The notes below the pieces were generated by a model. The model saw only the letters and a program-made list of their open reading frames with translations. It was not told the origin of the DNA and searched no databases. The translations under genes and the position numbers were made by a program. From Bacteroidales bacterium UBA3856 (GTDB taxonomy: Bacteria; Bacteroidota; Bacteroidia; Bacteroidales; UBA932), in NCBI GenBank assembly GCA_002392525.1, contig DGHE01000196.1, positions 5,162 to 13,387 on the forward strand: a stretch of 8,226 nt of DNA, given 5' to 3'. Below, in pieces: positions 1-5,428 of this stretch. Every line of letters starts with the position of its first letter. Position 1 is the first letter of the stretch.

Positions 1-293
1 TGCTGCGCGGCCGCATCCCCTGCGTGGTTCCCAAGGTGACCACCCTCATCACCCCCGGCAAGTCCGTGGACGTAGTGGTCACCGAGTACGGCATTGCCGT
101 GAACCCCGCCCGTCCGGAGATTGCCGAACGCCTCAGCGCCGCCGGCCTCAAGCTGGTCTCCATCGAAGACCTTGCCGCCAAGGCCAGGTCCATCATCGGC
201 ACCCCCGACCCGCTGCCCTTCGGTGACCAGGTGGTGGGTATTGTCATGAACCGCGACGGCTCTGTGCTGGATAAGATTTACAACATCCAGTAG
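1..293 (+). CDS. citF: Citrate lyase alpha subunit, C-terminal part (5' end outside window)
   Basis: The reading frame is open from base 3 to the TAG at 291-293, giving about 96 residues; the true start lies left of the window. The alpha subunit transfers the acyl-carrier thioester group to citrate in the cytoplasmic citrate lyase complex, which cleaves citrate to acetate and oxaloacetate. The visible part has the signature VVVTEYGIAVNP found near the end of CitF and related CoA-transferases, followed by a helix (AERLSAAGLKLVSIEDL) and the typical ending FGDQVVGIVMNRDGSVLD. The family call rests on recalled similarity of this C-terminal block; a related CoA-transferase or acetyl-CoA hydrolase is the main alternative. 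It is the last gene of its unit: a strong hairpin follows 25 bases after the stop, and the next gene points the opposite way. Confidence 0.85.
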   Translation, partial: LRGRIPCVVPKVTTLITPGKSVDVVVTEYGIAVNPARPEIAERLSAAGLKLVSIEDLAAKARSIIGTPDPLPFGDQVVGIVMNRDGSVLDKIYNIQ

Positions 294-298
294 GCAAG

Positions 299-379
299 CG
301 GCGCAAGTTCTGCACGTAAACGGCGCAGGTTCCAACAACATTTTGGAACCTGCGCCGTTCGTCAAGGGAACCTGCGCCC
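299..379. terminator. Symmetric, partly nested hairpin between convergent genes
   Basis: A perfect 17-base inverted repeat (319-335 with 343-359, core GGCGCAGGTTCC, 7-base loop) sits between citF (+) and the DUF3467 gene (-). A related outer pair, 299-310 and 368-379, matches at 10 of 12 positions, so the same 12-base word occurs four times, twice in each direction. Position and symmetry suggest a bidirectional transcription end. There is no clear T-tract, so the terminator role is inferred from location. Confidence 0.6.
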
Positions 380-380
380 A

Positions 381-728
381 TTAGGACTTGGCGCCGCCGC
401 CCATGGGGCCGAAGTCTCCGAGGTTGAAGGTGGTACCGGGCTGGGGACCCTTTCCGCCGCCCAGGTCGATGACACCAAACTGGGCCTCGTACTTGGAAAT
501 GTTGTCGAACAGGGCGTTCATGAGGCGCTTGGTGTGCTCCGGGGTCATGACAATGCGGTCTCCGATGACGGCCTTGGGAAGACCGGGCAGGGTAGCGGCA
601 AAGTCTATCACGAACTCACTGCGGGAGTGGGAGATGATGGCCAGGTTGGAATAGGACGTTTTGGTGAGCTGGGGATTGAGTTCCAGCTGCAGCTGGTTCT
701 GGGGCTGTTTGGGCTGATTGTTATCCAT
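381..728 (-). CDS. DUF3467 family protein
   Basis: A 115-residue cytoplasmic protein with no signal peptide. Residues about 11-85 carry the DUF3467 pattern widespread in Bacteroidetes: NQLQLELNPQ, then YSNLAIISHSRSEFVIDF, then a segment ending RIVMTPEHTKRLMNALFDNI. The last 25 residues are rich in Gly, Pro and Lys and look disordered. The biochemical function of the family is not known to me. The ATG at 726-728 is chosen because a promoter-like pair lies just upstream (TAAGTTTG at 755-748) and gives a short leader of about 12 bases; no clear Shine-Dalgarno is present, as is usual in this phylum. It is transcribed divergently from the helicase gene and ends against the shared hairpin at 299-379. 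Confidence 0.85.
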   Translation of the reverse strand: MDNNQPKQPQNQLQLELNPQLTKTSYSNLAIISHSRSEFVIDFAATLPGLPKAVIGDRIVMTPEHTKRLMNALFDNISKYEAQFGVIDLGGGKGPQPGTTFNLGDFGPMGGGAKS

Positions 729-747
729 GGTTATTGATTTTTCAACA

Positions 748-778
748 CAAACTTACGAAATAATAGCTGGATTCGCAA
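748..778 (-). promoter_or_regulatory. Promoter of the DUF3467 gene
   Basis: On the minus strand a TTG at 778-776 is followed after 20 bases by TAAGTTTG (755-748), matching the Bacteroidetes primary sigma-factor pattern TTTG / TAnnTTTG. The predicted start of transcription, near 740, leaves a leader of about 12 bases before the ATG at 728. Confidence 0.6.
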
Positions 779-785
779 GAAAGCG

Positions 786-793
786 TATCTTTG
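786..793 (+). promoter_or_regulatory. -7 element of the helicase promoter
   Basis: TATCTTTG is a perfect TAnnTTTG box. It ends only 4 bases before the GTG start at 798, so transcription should begin at or very near the start codon. No convincing -33 TTG is present 19-21 bases upstream. It lies back to back with the DUF3467 promoter. Confidence 0.55.
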
Positions 794-797
794 CACT

Positions 798-3149
798 GTG
801 AAAACGGCAGACGTCAAAGAAATCACTTCGCTCCCGGCCTACCAAATTGCCGGAGAGGTGAACCGTGCGCTTACGGAAGGGAACCGGCTTATCATTACGG
901 CCCCGCCCGGGGCTGGTAAGTCCACGGTGCTGCCGCTCACCATCCTGGAAGGGATCGGAGAAGGCATAGTCCTCATGCTGGAGCCCCGCCGCGTAGCTGC
1001 GCGCCAAATTGCCGAGCGCATGGCCTGGCTCGTGGGAGAGCCCGTGGGCCGCAGCATCGGCTATCGCGTGAAGCAGGACACCAAGGTTTCAAGGGATACC
1101 CGCATCGAGGTTATCACAGAGGGTATCCTTACCCGCATGCTCATCGAGGATCCCACCCTGGATGGCGTAGCGGCCGTTATCTTTGACGAATTCCATGAGC
1201 GCAGCATCCACAGCGACGAGGCTCTGGCCCTCACGCGGCAGTCGCAGGCGCTCCTGCGGGAAGACCTTCGCATCATTATCATGTCGGCCACCATTGACAC
1301 GGAGGCACTCGCCATAGCATTGCAGGCTCCGGTCATTGAAAGCGAAGGCCGCATGTTCCCGGTAGAGATCCGGCATACCGCCAAGGAAGCCACGCCGGAA
1401 AACGTCTCCGAGCTGGTGGCCCATTATATCAGGGAAGCACACAAAACCGAGGCAGGGGATATCCTGGCCTTCCTCCCCGGAGAGGCCGAAATCCGCCGCT
1501 GCGAGGAGCTCCTGGGCACGGCCCTCGGCGCCACGCACATCTGCCCGCTCTACGGCATGCTTTCCAACGCAGCGCAAAAAGCCGCCATTGCTCCCAGCGC
1601 GCCTGGAGAGCGAAAAGTGGTGCTGGCAACGCCGGTGGCGGAAACGTCCCTTACCATTGAGGGCGTCCGCATCGTCATTGACGGCGGCCTGTACAAACAT
1701 TTAGTGGTGGACGCCCGCACCGGCCTCAGCCACCTGGAAACCGAACGCATTAGCCTGGACATGGCCACTCAGCGAAGCGGCCGTGCCGGTCGCGTGGCCC
1801 CGGGCGTCTGCTATCGGCTCTGGAGCACCTCCACCGAGGCCCGCATGCCCCTTGTCCGCACGCCGGAGATTCTGCACGCAGACCTCGCACCGCTGGTGCT
1901 GGACATCGCAGCGTGGGGGGAGAATGATCCCACAGCGCTGCCCTGGATGAGCGTGCCACCATCGGCCCGTATTACCGAAGCGCGGAAACTGCTGCAGGCG
2001 CTGGGGGCAATGGACGGTGCGGGGAGTATCACGACCATCGGCAAGAAGATGGCCGCCCTCCCTTGCCATCCCCGCCTCGCGCGCATGCAGCTACGGGCCG
2101 ATACCCCCGCGCGGAAAGCCCTCGCCGCGCGTCTTGCCGACCTCCTCGAGGAGCGAAATCCCCGTTTGGAGGCGCTGAGGGCCAATCCCTACGAGGTAGG
2201 GATGCTCCTGGCATCGGCCTACCCGGAGCGCATCGGCAAAGCCTGGAAAAGCGGCGAATACCTCCTCGCGTGCGGCGAGCGCGTGATGCTTGAGGCCGAT
2301 GCTGCCATCGCCGGAGAGGAATGGATCGCGGTGGCGTCCATGAGCGCCCGTCCCGGCGGTGTGGGGAGGGTTTTTCTGGCGGCACCGCTGGCGGCGGAGG
2401 ACTTATCGGCCTTCACCACAGAAAGGGACGTTGTGCTGTGGGACAAGGCGCAGGGGGCGGCCGTCGCCCGGCGGGAATGGCGCATCGGGAACCTCCTGGT
2501 GGAGTCCCGCACCCTGTCGGAGGGCGTGCGCGAAGAGCTGGTGCAGGTGATTGTGGAGACCACGCGGAAGGATGGGACGTCGCTCTTCGACTTCAACGAG
2601 GACGTGGAAAACCTGCAGCGGCGCGTGGCGTCCGTCGCGGCCTGGCACCCTTCGCTGGAACTTCCGAGCCTCTCCACGGAGGAGGTTTTGAGGCGGGCCG
2701 ATGAATGGGTCCCGCTCTACATCGGCAAGGCCACCAGCGCGTCTCAGCTGAAGAAAATCGACCTTTGCGCGGTGCTCTGGGGGCTGCTTTCGTTTGAGCA
2801 GCAGCAGGCGGTGGAGCGGCTCGCGCCTACGCACATCACGGTGCCCACGGGGAGCCGCATCGCGCTGGAGTACCGGCAGGGAGCCGATGCGCCTGTCCTC
2901 CGCGTCCGTCTGCAGGAGTGCTTCGGGCTCACAGGCACGCCGCGCGTGGACGACGGCCGGCGGCCGGTTCTGATGGAGCTGCTGTCTCCGGGATACAAGC
3001 CGGTGCAGCTTACCTCCGACCTCGCCAGCTTCTGGAGCGGCACCTACTTCGAGGTGCGCAAGGAGCTCCGGCGCCGCTATCCAAAACACTACTGGCCCGA
3101 CAACCCTTTGGAAGCCGAGCCAGTGCGAGGTGTGAAGAAGAAGGCTTAG
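798..3149 (+). CDS. hrpB: DEAH-box ATP-dependent helicase HrpB
   Basis: A 783-residue, full-length member of the HrpB branch of the DEAH/RHA superfamily 2 helicases, a cytoplasmic ATP-driven RNA/DNA remodelling enzyme. Motifs in order: Walker A PPGAGKST (residues 36-43), LEPRRVAAR motif Ia (61-69), TEGILTR (107-113), motif II written DEFHER (130-135) as typical of HrpB rather than DEAH, motif III MSAT (162-165), and motif VI QRSGRAGR (325-332). The helicase-associated winged helix covers about 370-480. The HrpB-specific C-terminal domain ends with YFEVRKELRRRYPKHYWPDN (750-769). The start is GTG at 798: there is no in-frame ATG upstream before the stop at 735-737, and Walker A then falls at the usual distance from the N-terminus. 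The gene is probably monocistronic and ends 7 bases from the convergent esterase stop. HrpB is one of the less understood bacterial helicases; in some species it affects RNA processing. Confidence 0.95.
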   Translation: MKTADVKEITSLPAYQIAGEVNRALTEGNRLIITAPPGAGKSTVLPLTILEGIGEGIVLMLEPRRVAARQIAERMAWLVGEPVGRSIGYRVKQDTKVSRDTRIEVITEGILTRMLIEDPTLDGVAAVIFDEFHERSIHSDEALALTRQSQALLREDLRIIIMSATIDTEALAIALQAPVIESEGRMFPVEIRHTAKEATPENVSELVAHYIREAHKTEAGDILAFLPGEAEIRRCEELLGTALGATHICPLYGMLSNAAQKAAIAPSAPGERKVVLATPVAETSLTIEGVRIVIDGGLYKHLVVDARTGLSHLETERISLDMATQRSGRAGRVAPGVCYRLWSTSTEARMPLVRTPEILHADLAPLVLDIAAWGENDPTALPWMSVPPSARITEARKLLQALGAMDGAGSITTIGKKMAALPCHPRLARMQLRADTPARKALAARLADLLEERNPRLEALRANPYEVGMLLASAYPERIGKAWKSGEYLLACGERVMLEADAAIAGEEWIAVASMSARPGGVGRVFLAAPLAAEDLSAFTTERDVVLWDKAQGAAVARREWRIGNLLVESRTLSEGVREELVQVIVETTRKDGTSLFDFNEDVENLQRRVASVAAWHPSLELPSLSTEEVLRRADEWVPLYIGKATSASQLKKIDLCAVLWGLLSFEQQQAVERLAPTHITVPTGSRIALEYRQGADAPVLRVRLQECFGLTGTPRVDDGRRPVLMELLSPGYKPVQLTSDLASFWSGTYFEVRKELRRRYPKHYWPDNPLEAEPVRGVKKKA

Positions 3150-3156
3150 TTGCGGA

Positions 3157-3987
3157 TTAGTGAATGTATTGCTTGAAGAAAGACCACATTTCTTCCGGAA
3201 CGTCAAGGTCGTTTTTGCCGGTCGAATGCTTTCCGCCCACGATTTCGTAGAGCCTTACCTCCGGGCCGCGGCCCTGGAAGATGTGGCGGATGACGGTGTT
3301 CCTTATCTGAGGAAGCGTGTCGCACACTTCATGGGTGCAGTTGTTGGTGCTGGCCATGCGGCCTACGGCGAGGGGAACGGCTACGTACGCGCCCCAGCCG
3401 CCCTGGTTTTCGGGGTCTCCCTGCCAATAGGAGGTTTTGTCGGCGGTGCCGTGGATTTCCATGAAGGGAACGGGGCCCACGGGCTTGGGTCCGGTGTAGA
3501 GCCATTCCATGGTGAGACCGGCCAGCGAGCAGATGGCGTTGAATTGCTCCGGGTGCCTGTAGGCCATGATGTAGCACATTTCGCCTCCGTTGGACATGCC
3601 GGAGAAGAAGGTGTTCTTTATGTTGTATTGCTCTGTAAGGTAGTCCTTTAGGTGGAGGATGAAGGCGACGTCATCCTGCTCCCAGCCCTGCTGCTTGGGG
3701 TAACCTACATTCCAGCCGGTTTTGCCCTGGGGCGCCTTGAGGCCCTGGGGGTAGCAGAGGATGTAGCCATGTTTCCGGGCAGCCGTGAGCATTTCGGGGA
3801 AATAGCCCTCGGCCTTTCCGCCGTAGCCGTGCAGCATGAAGATGAGGGACCGGTGGGGACCCAGGCTGTCAGGCACGAAGAGGTAGTATTCGCGCTCCTC
3901 GCCGGCATCCGTAAGAGTGTATTTTTGCTGCGCCCGCGTCATGAAGGGCAGGATAACGAGTAGGCTCAGAAGAACAAAACGTTTCAT
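3157..3987 (-). CDS. Secreted alpha/beta-hydrolase esterase of the PHB-depolymerase/feruloyl-esterase type
   Basis: A 276-residue exported hydrolase. The N-terminus MKRFVLLSLLVILPFMTRAQ is a standard Sec signal peptide with a likely cleavage after Ala19. Visible features of the LpqC / CE1-like esterase fold are the oxyanion-hole segment MLHGYGG (51-57), the nucleophile elbow GMSNGG with Ser132, a likely acid Asp183 in HGTADK, and a likely His254 in GGKHSTG. Such enzymes hydrolyse ester bonds on polysaccharide side chains or short polyesters in the periplasm or outside; the actual substrate cannot be read here. The ATG at 3985-3987 is preferred over an in-frame ATG at 4020, because that ATG lies upstream of the predicted transcription start and would put 11 charged residues before the signal peptide. 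The gene converges on hrpB and appears to be transcribed alone. Confidence 0.82.
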   Translation of the reverse strand: MKRFVLLSLLVILPFMTRAQQKYTLTDAGEEREYYLFVPDSLGPHRSLIFMLHGYGGKAEGYFPEMLTAARKHGYILCYPQGLKAPQGKTGWNVGYPKQQGWEQDDVAFILHLKDYLTEQYNIKNTFFSGMSNGGEMCYIMAYRHPEQFNAICSLAGLTMEWLYTGPKPVGPVPFMEIHGTADKTSYWQGDPENQGGWGAYVAVPLAVGRMASTNNCTHEVCDTLPQIRNTVIRHIFQGRGPEVRLYEIVGGKHSTGKNDLDVPEEMWSFFKQYIH

Positions 3988-4007
3988 AGGTTTTAGTTTT
4001 AAGCGTA

Positions 4008-4015
4008 CAAAATTA
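4008..4015 (-). promoter_or_regulatory. -7 element of the esterase promoter
   Basis: TAATTTTG on the minus strand is a perfect TAnnTTTG box 20 bases before the chosen ATG at 3987. The -33 position has GTG instead of TTG (4038-4036). Its position rules against translation from the ATG at 4020. Confidence 0.55.
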
Positions 4016-4059
4016 CACAATTTTTAATTCCGCAGCACACCAGCGACGTGGGTTCTCAT

Positions 4060-4086
4060 GCACTTTCTGCGGAAAAAACGCGTTAT
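4060..4086 (+). repeat. Dispersed intergenic repeat, copy A
   Basis: The 27 bases begin GCACTTT and end AAAAACGCGTTAT. The reverse complement of 7990-8015 has the same 7-base start and 13-base end around a 6-base middle (7 bases here), giving 20 shared positions. The two copies are in opposite orientation. In copy B the repeat forms part of a hairpin just after a gene; copy A lacks the left arm of that hairpin and follows no gene on its strand. Confidence 0.5.
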
Positions 4087-4256
4087 ACGTCAGCTATTAT
4101 AACGTCATCGAGCAGGAAGCTGTTGCCCATGGCGCATGAATTCGTGCAGGTCGGCTCCCATCATGATCTTGAGTCGTTTTTGTCATCATTTGCACCTGGT
4201 CTTGTCGTCATCCAAAAACAGGCGTGATGTGTAAGTAGCTGAGCAACAACACACTA

Positions 4257-4294
4257 CAATTTTTCTCCCCGGTCGAAACGAGGGGGAGAAATTG
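4257..4294. other. Hairpin of unknown role
   Basis: The inverted repeat CAATTT(TT)CTCCCC / GGGGAGAAATTG has a 12-base loop and a two-base bulge. It has no adjacent gene end and no T-tract on either side, so it is not called a terminator. Confidence 0.35.
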
Positions 4295-4419
4295 CATAAG
4301 TTTATAATAATCAATGCGTTCCACCTCACGGCATTTCTGCGAAGGCAAGCGGCCCCGACCGGGCATCTCTTTTTATCCCCACCGTCATTGGACTGTTTTT
4401 GTTAACTTGTTGAATATTA

Positions 4420-4461
4420 GACAAATAACAAAACTCCTCCCATCCAGTGAGGAGGGAGGAG
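4420..4461 (-). terminator. Possible minus-strand terminator left of the repeat array
   Basis: CTCCTCCC (4434-4441) pairs with GGGAGGAG (4454-4461) across a 12-base loop. On the minus strand the stem is followed by TTTTGTTATTTG, a T-rich tail. If functional, it would end transcripts that run leftwards through the GGACCAGGTCC array. No clear promoter was found between it and the terminator at 4764-4802. Confidence 0.4.
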
Positions 4462-4512
4462 ATTAGGTATTCTATTCACAATAAGCCACTTAAGGAAAAC
4501 GCTCAAACCCTT

Positions 4513-4688
4513 GGACCTGGTCCAAGGCATGATTGGACCAGGTCTCGCCAACATTTGGACCAGGTCACATTTTACCCGGTGGACCAGGTTCACCACATCC
4601 GCCTCCCAGTGGCGTCAGGGGCATTATCGCTGGACCAGGTCCAAGCCCTAAAAAGTGACCAAGTCCATACACCCCCTGGACCAGATCC
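4513..4688. repeat. Array of seven regularly spaced GGACCAGGTCC near-palindromes
   Basis: Seven copies of an 11-bp odd palindrome are centred at 4518, 4540, 4562, 4586, 4637, 4661 and 4683. Steps are 22, 22, 24, 51, 24 and 22 bp, symmetric around the middle gap. Copies 1 (centre T) and 5 (centre A) are perfect apart from the centre; the others differ at one or two outer positions (ends TCT, TCA, TTC; copy 6 TGACCAAGTCC; copy 7 GGACCAGATCC). Spacers of 11-13 bases are unrelated. A palindrome with a single central base cannot fold alone as an RNA hairpin, so duplex-DNA recognition by a dimeric protein, spaced at about two helical turns, is the simplest reading. No gene for such a protein is visible here. 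Confidence 0.75.
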
Positions 4689-4763
4689 ACCCACCATGCA
4701 ACATGCATATAGTAGCATGAGAATCCCTAACGTACTTTATCGGCTGCTTACCGTCTCATACAT

Positions 4764-4802
4764 TTAAAATATAAAACAGAGACCAGAGCCCCTGGTCTCT
4801 GT
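4764..4802 (-). terminator. Strong intrinsic terminator of the small minus-strand unit
   Basis: A perfect 11-base inverted repeat (4776-4786 with 4792-4802, arm ACAGAGACCAG) has a 5-base loop. On the minus strand it is followed directly by TTTTATATTTTAAA. It lies 26 bases after the TAATAA stop pair of the small hydrophobic frame. Confidence 0.8.
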
Positions 4803-4803
4803 A

Positions 4804-4819
4804 GCCAGACTAGTCTGGC
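4804..4819. repeat. Perfect 16-bp palindrome
   Basis: GCCAGACTAGTCTGGC reads the same on both strands and abuts the terminator stem at 4802. With no loop it is unlikely to fold efficiently as RNA, so a DNA-binding site or a relic of recombination is possible. Its function is unknown. Confidence 0.5.
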
Positions 4820-4828
4820 GCATCTTTA

Positions 4829-4984
4829 TTAATATCTTAAGCGAAGGGCATCAATTCCAATCACAAGCAGTGAAAGGATTGTCCCTAAGGCTGGGCTCAA
4901 TAAAGAGAGCACCGTCGCTAGCCCTGAGGCAGCGAGAAGTACTCAACCCACCTTTTTGGAAGTTAGATTCTTTTTAAAATCCAT
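4829..4984 (-). pseudogene. Small hydrophobic protein frame interrupted by one in-frame TGA
   Basis: From the ATG at 4984 the frame reads MDFKKNLTSKKVG, then TGA (codon 14), then 37 more codons: VLLAASGLATVLSLLSPALG followed by TILSLLVIGIDALRLRY, ending TAA-TAA. After the TGA the product is a typical membrane-spanning segment with a basic end. A single-base change TGG to TGA would turn one 51-residue protein (GWVLL at the junction) into this. GAGG lies just before the ATG, overlapping the stop of a 13-codon mini-frame (MSESRLTIDYKTY, 5030-4989). A good promoter and a strong terminator frame the unit. Possibilities are a decayed small membrane protein, a read-through or recoded UGA, or a non-coding RNA. 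Other genes in the window use the standard code. No family was recognised. Confidence 0.4.
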
Positions 4985-4988
4985 ATCC

Positions 4989-5030
4989 TCAATATGTTTT
5001 ATAGTCAATTGTGAGCCGGGACTCACTCAT
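4989..5030 (-). CDS. 13-codon upstream mini-frame
   Basis: ATG at 5030 to TGA at 4989 encodes MSESRLTIDYKTY. It lies in the leader of the small minus-strand transcript, over a short hairpin (5011-5015 with 5022-5026, arms GTGAG/CTCAC). Its stop codon lies 4 bases before the next ATG, which would allow translational coupling. Whether it is translated cannot be told. Confidence 0.2.
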   Translation of the reverse strand: MSESRLTIDYKTY

Positions 5031-5082
5031 CTTCTGTCTCAACCAATATGCTTATCTAGAATCACAGGGATTGGTGCTGTCG

Positions 5083-5113
5083 CAAAGATACAATAGCAAT
5101 TCTTCTTTTGCAA
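5083..5113 (-). promoter_or_regulatory. Strong Bacteroidetes-type promoter facing left
   Basis: On the minus strand TTG (5113-5111) is followed after exactly 20 bases by TATCTTTG (5090-5083). This is the best promoter match in the window. Predicted transcription starts near 5077 and would run about 300 bases to the terminator at 4764-4802. It does not serve any of the large genes. Confidence 0.7.
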
Positions 5114-5141
5114 CCTGAGTTTCCCTTAAACTCCCCAAATT

Positions 5142-5243
5142 TCACTCAACAAGCCAGGTATCCAGTACTATAGCTCCTTGGCTCTGAACAGTATAATCCG
5201 GATTTGGAAAGCCGTAAGCATTCGGAGAAGTACGTGTTGACAT
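5142..5243 (-). CDS. Possible 33-residue small protein
   Basis: The frame runs from ATG at 5243 to TGA at 5142 and reads MSTRTSPNAYGFPNPDYTVQ then SQGAIVLDTWLVE. Composition looks protein-like (balanced residues, Pro/Gly/aromatic spacing), and it faces the same way as the lipoprotein gene upstream. No ribosome-binding site is seen. Its first ten codons lie inside the left arm of the 109-base hairpin, which would hide the start in RNA. It may be a small companion peptide of the lipoprotein locus, a remnant of a longer gene, or chance. I do not recognise the family. Confidence 0.3.
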   Translation of the reverse strand: MSTRTSPNAYGFPNPDYTVQSQGAIVLDTWLVE

Positions 5244-5321
5244 AGTGAGATTACGACTGGCATCAGTGAGATGTCAGTCGTAATCTTACTTTGTCAATAT
5301 GTACTTGCCCGTATGCTTACG
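5213..5321. repeat. Long gapless hairpin, two 52-base arms with a 5-base loop
   Basis: The left arm 5213-5264 and the right arm 5270-5321 are inverted copies of each other, with 44 of 52 positions matching, no gaps, and the loop AGTGA. Both ends carry CGTAAGCAT. The central 12-13 bases (around AGATTACGACTG) pair perfectly. Four of the eight differences are G on the left arm against T on the right, so a plus-strand RNA could keep G-U pairs there, leaving four true mismatches; a minus-strand RNA would keep only one such pair. AAAG occurs next to both ends (5208-5211, one base away, and 5322-5325, adjacent). It could be a structured RNA, a small non-autonomous mobile element, or a processing or recombination site. 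Confidence 0.75.
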
Positions 5322-5323
5322 AA

Positions 5324-5336
5324 AGTCGCAGCGACT
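5324..5336. repeat. Small odd palindrome beside the long hairpin
   Basis: AGTCGC and GCGACT flank a single A. The loop is too short for RNA folding, so at most it is a protein-binding site. It may also be chance. Confidence 0.3.
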
Positions 5337-5365
5337 GGCAGCGAGTAGCATGCAACTAAGCGAAA

Positions 5366-5406
5366 GTGGCAGCAACTTACCGGAACTTCGGAAAAGTTGC
5401 TGCTAC
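5366..5406 (-). terminator. Probable terminator of the lipoprotein operon
   Basis: The arms 5366-5378 and 5394-5406 pair at 12 of 13 positions (GTAGCAGCAACTT on the minus strand), with a 15-base loop that contains a further CCG/CGG pair. The hairpin begins 22 bases after the lipoprotein stop codon. On the minus strand the stem is followed by only a short T-rich stretch, TTTCGCTT, so termination may be incomplete. Confidence 0.55.
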
Positions 5407-5428
5407 ATTCTGTCAATTTGGACCTTAG

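Larger units (their letters stand above)
4021..4433. other. Intergenic DNA without a recognisable gene
   Basis: No convincing coding frame was found on either strand. The stretch holds one copy of a dispersed intergenic repeat (4060-4086), a small inverted repeat CGTTATA/TATAACG (4081-4087 with 4098-4104), a lone ACCTGGTC word (4195-4202) matching the core of the array further right, and a hairpin with an 8-base stem TTCTCCCC/GGGGAGAA (4263-4270 with 4283-4290). Base composition shifts here from GC-rich to AT-richer DNA. Confidence 0.5.

Noticed and set aside
1089..1700. 203-codon minus-strand frame opposite the hrpB motor domain
   Set aside because: It lies entirely opposite the conserved helicase motifs and has no family resemblance.
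2403..3206. 267-codon minus-strand frame opposite hrpB
   Set aside because: It is a GC-rich shadow of the helicase gene, which has full motif support. The shadow shows no recognisable domain, promoter or start.
3988..4020. Upstream start for the esterase at 4020, adding 11 residues
   Set aside because: The predicted -7 element at 4008-4015 places the transcript start downstream of this ATG, and the signal peptide begins properly at 3987.
4110..4190. Short minus-strand frames, for example MMGADLHEFMRHGQQLPAR
   Set aside because: It is only 19 codons, with competing frames over the same bases and no promoter or ribosome-binding site. It is too weak to call even a gene remnant.
4513..4688. CRISPR array
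   Set aside because: The repeats are 11 bases and near-palindromic, spacers are 11-13 bases, and no cas genes are present. Real arrays have repeats and spacers over 20 bases.
4447..4767. 106-codon plus-strand frame across the palindrome array, with repeated DQV residues
   Set aside because: The DQV repeats are the direct translation of the GGACCAGGTC sites. The start is a GTG in the stem of a hairpin, and the residue composition is not that of a folded protein.
4829..4984. Selenocysteine insertion or an alternative code with UGA as tryptophan
   Set aside because: No selenocysteine-insertion context can be shown, and UGA serves as the stop codon of the TonB gene in this window. A simple nonsense change is more economical.
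5208..5325. Insertion element with target-site duplication AAAG
   Set aside because: The flanking AAAG is only 4 bases and is offset by one base on the left. There is no transposase, so it is kept only as one hypothesis for the hairpin.
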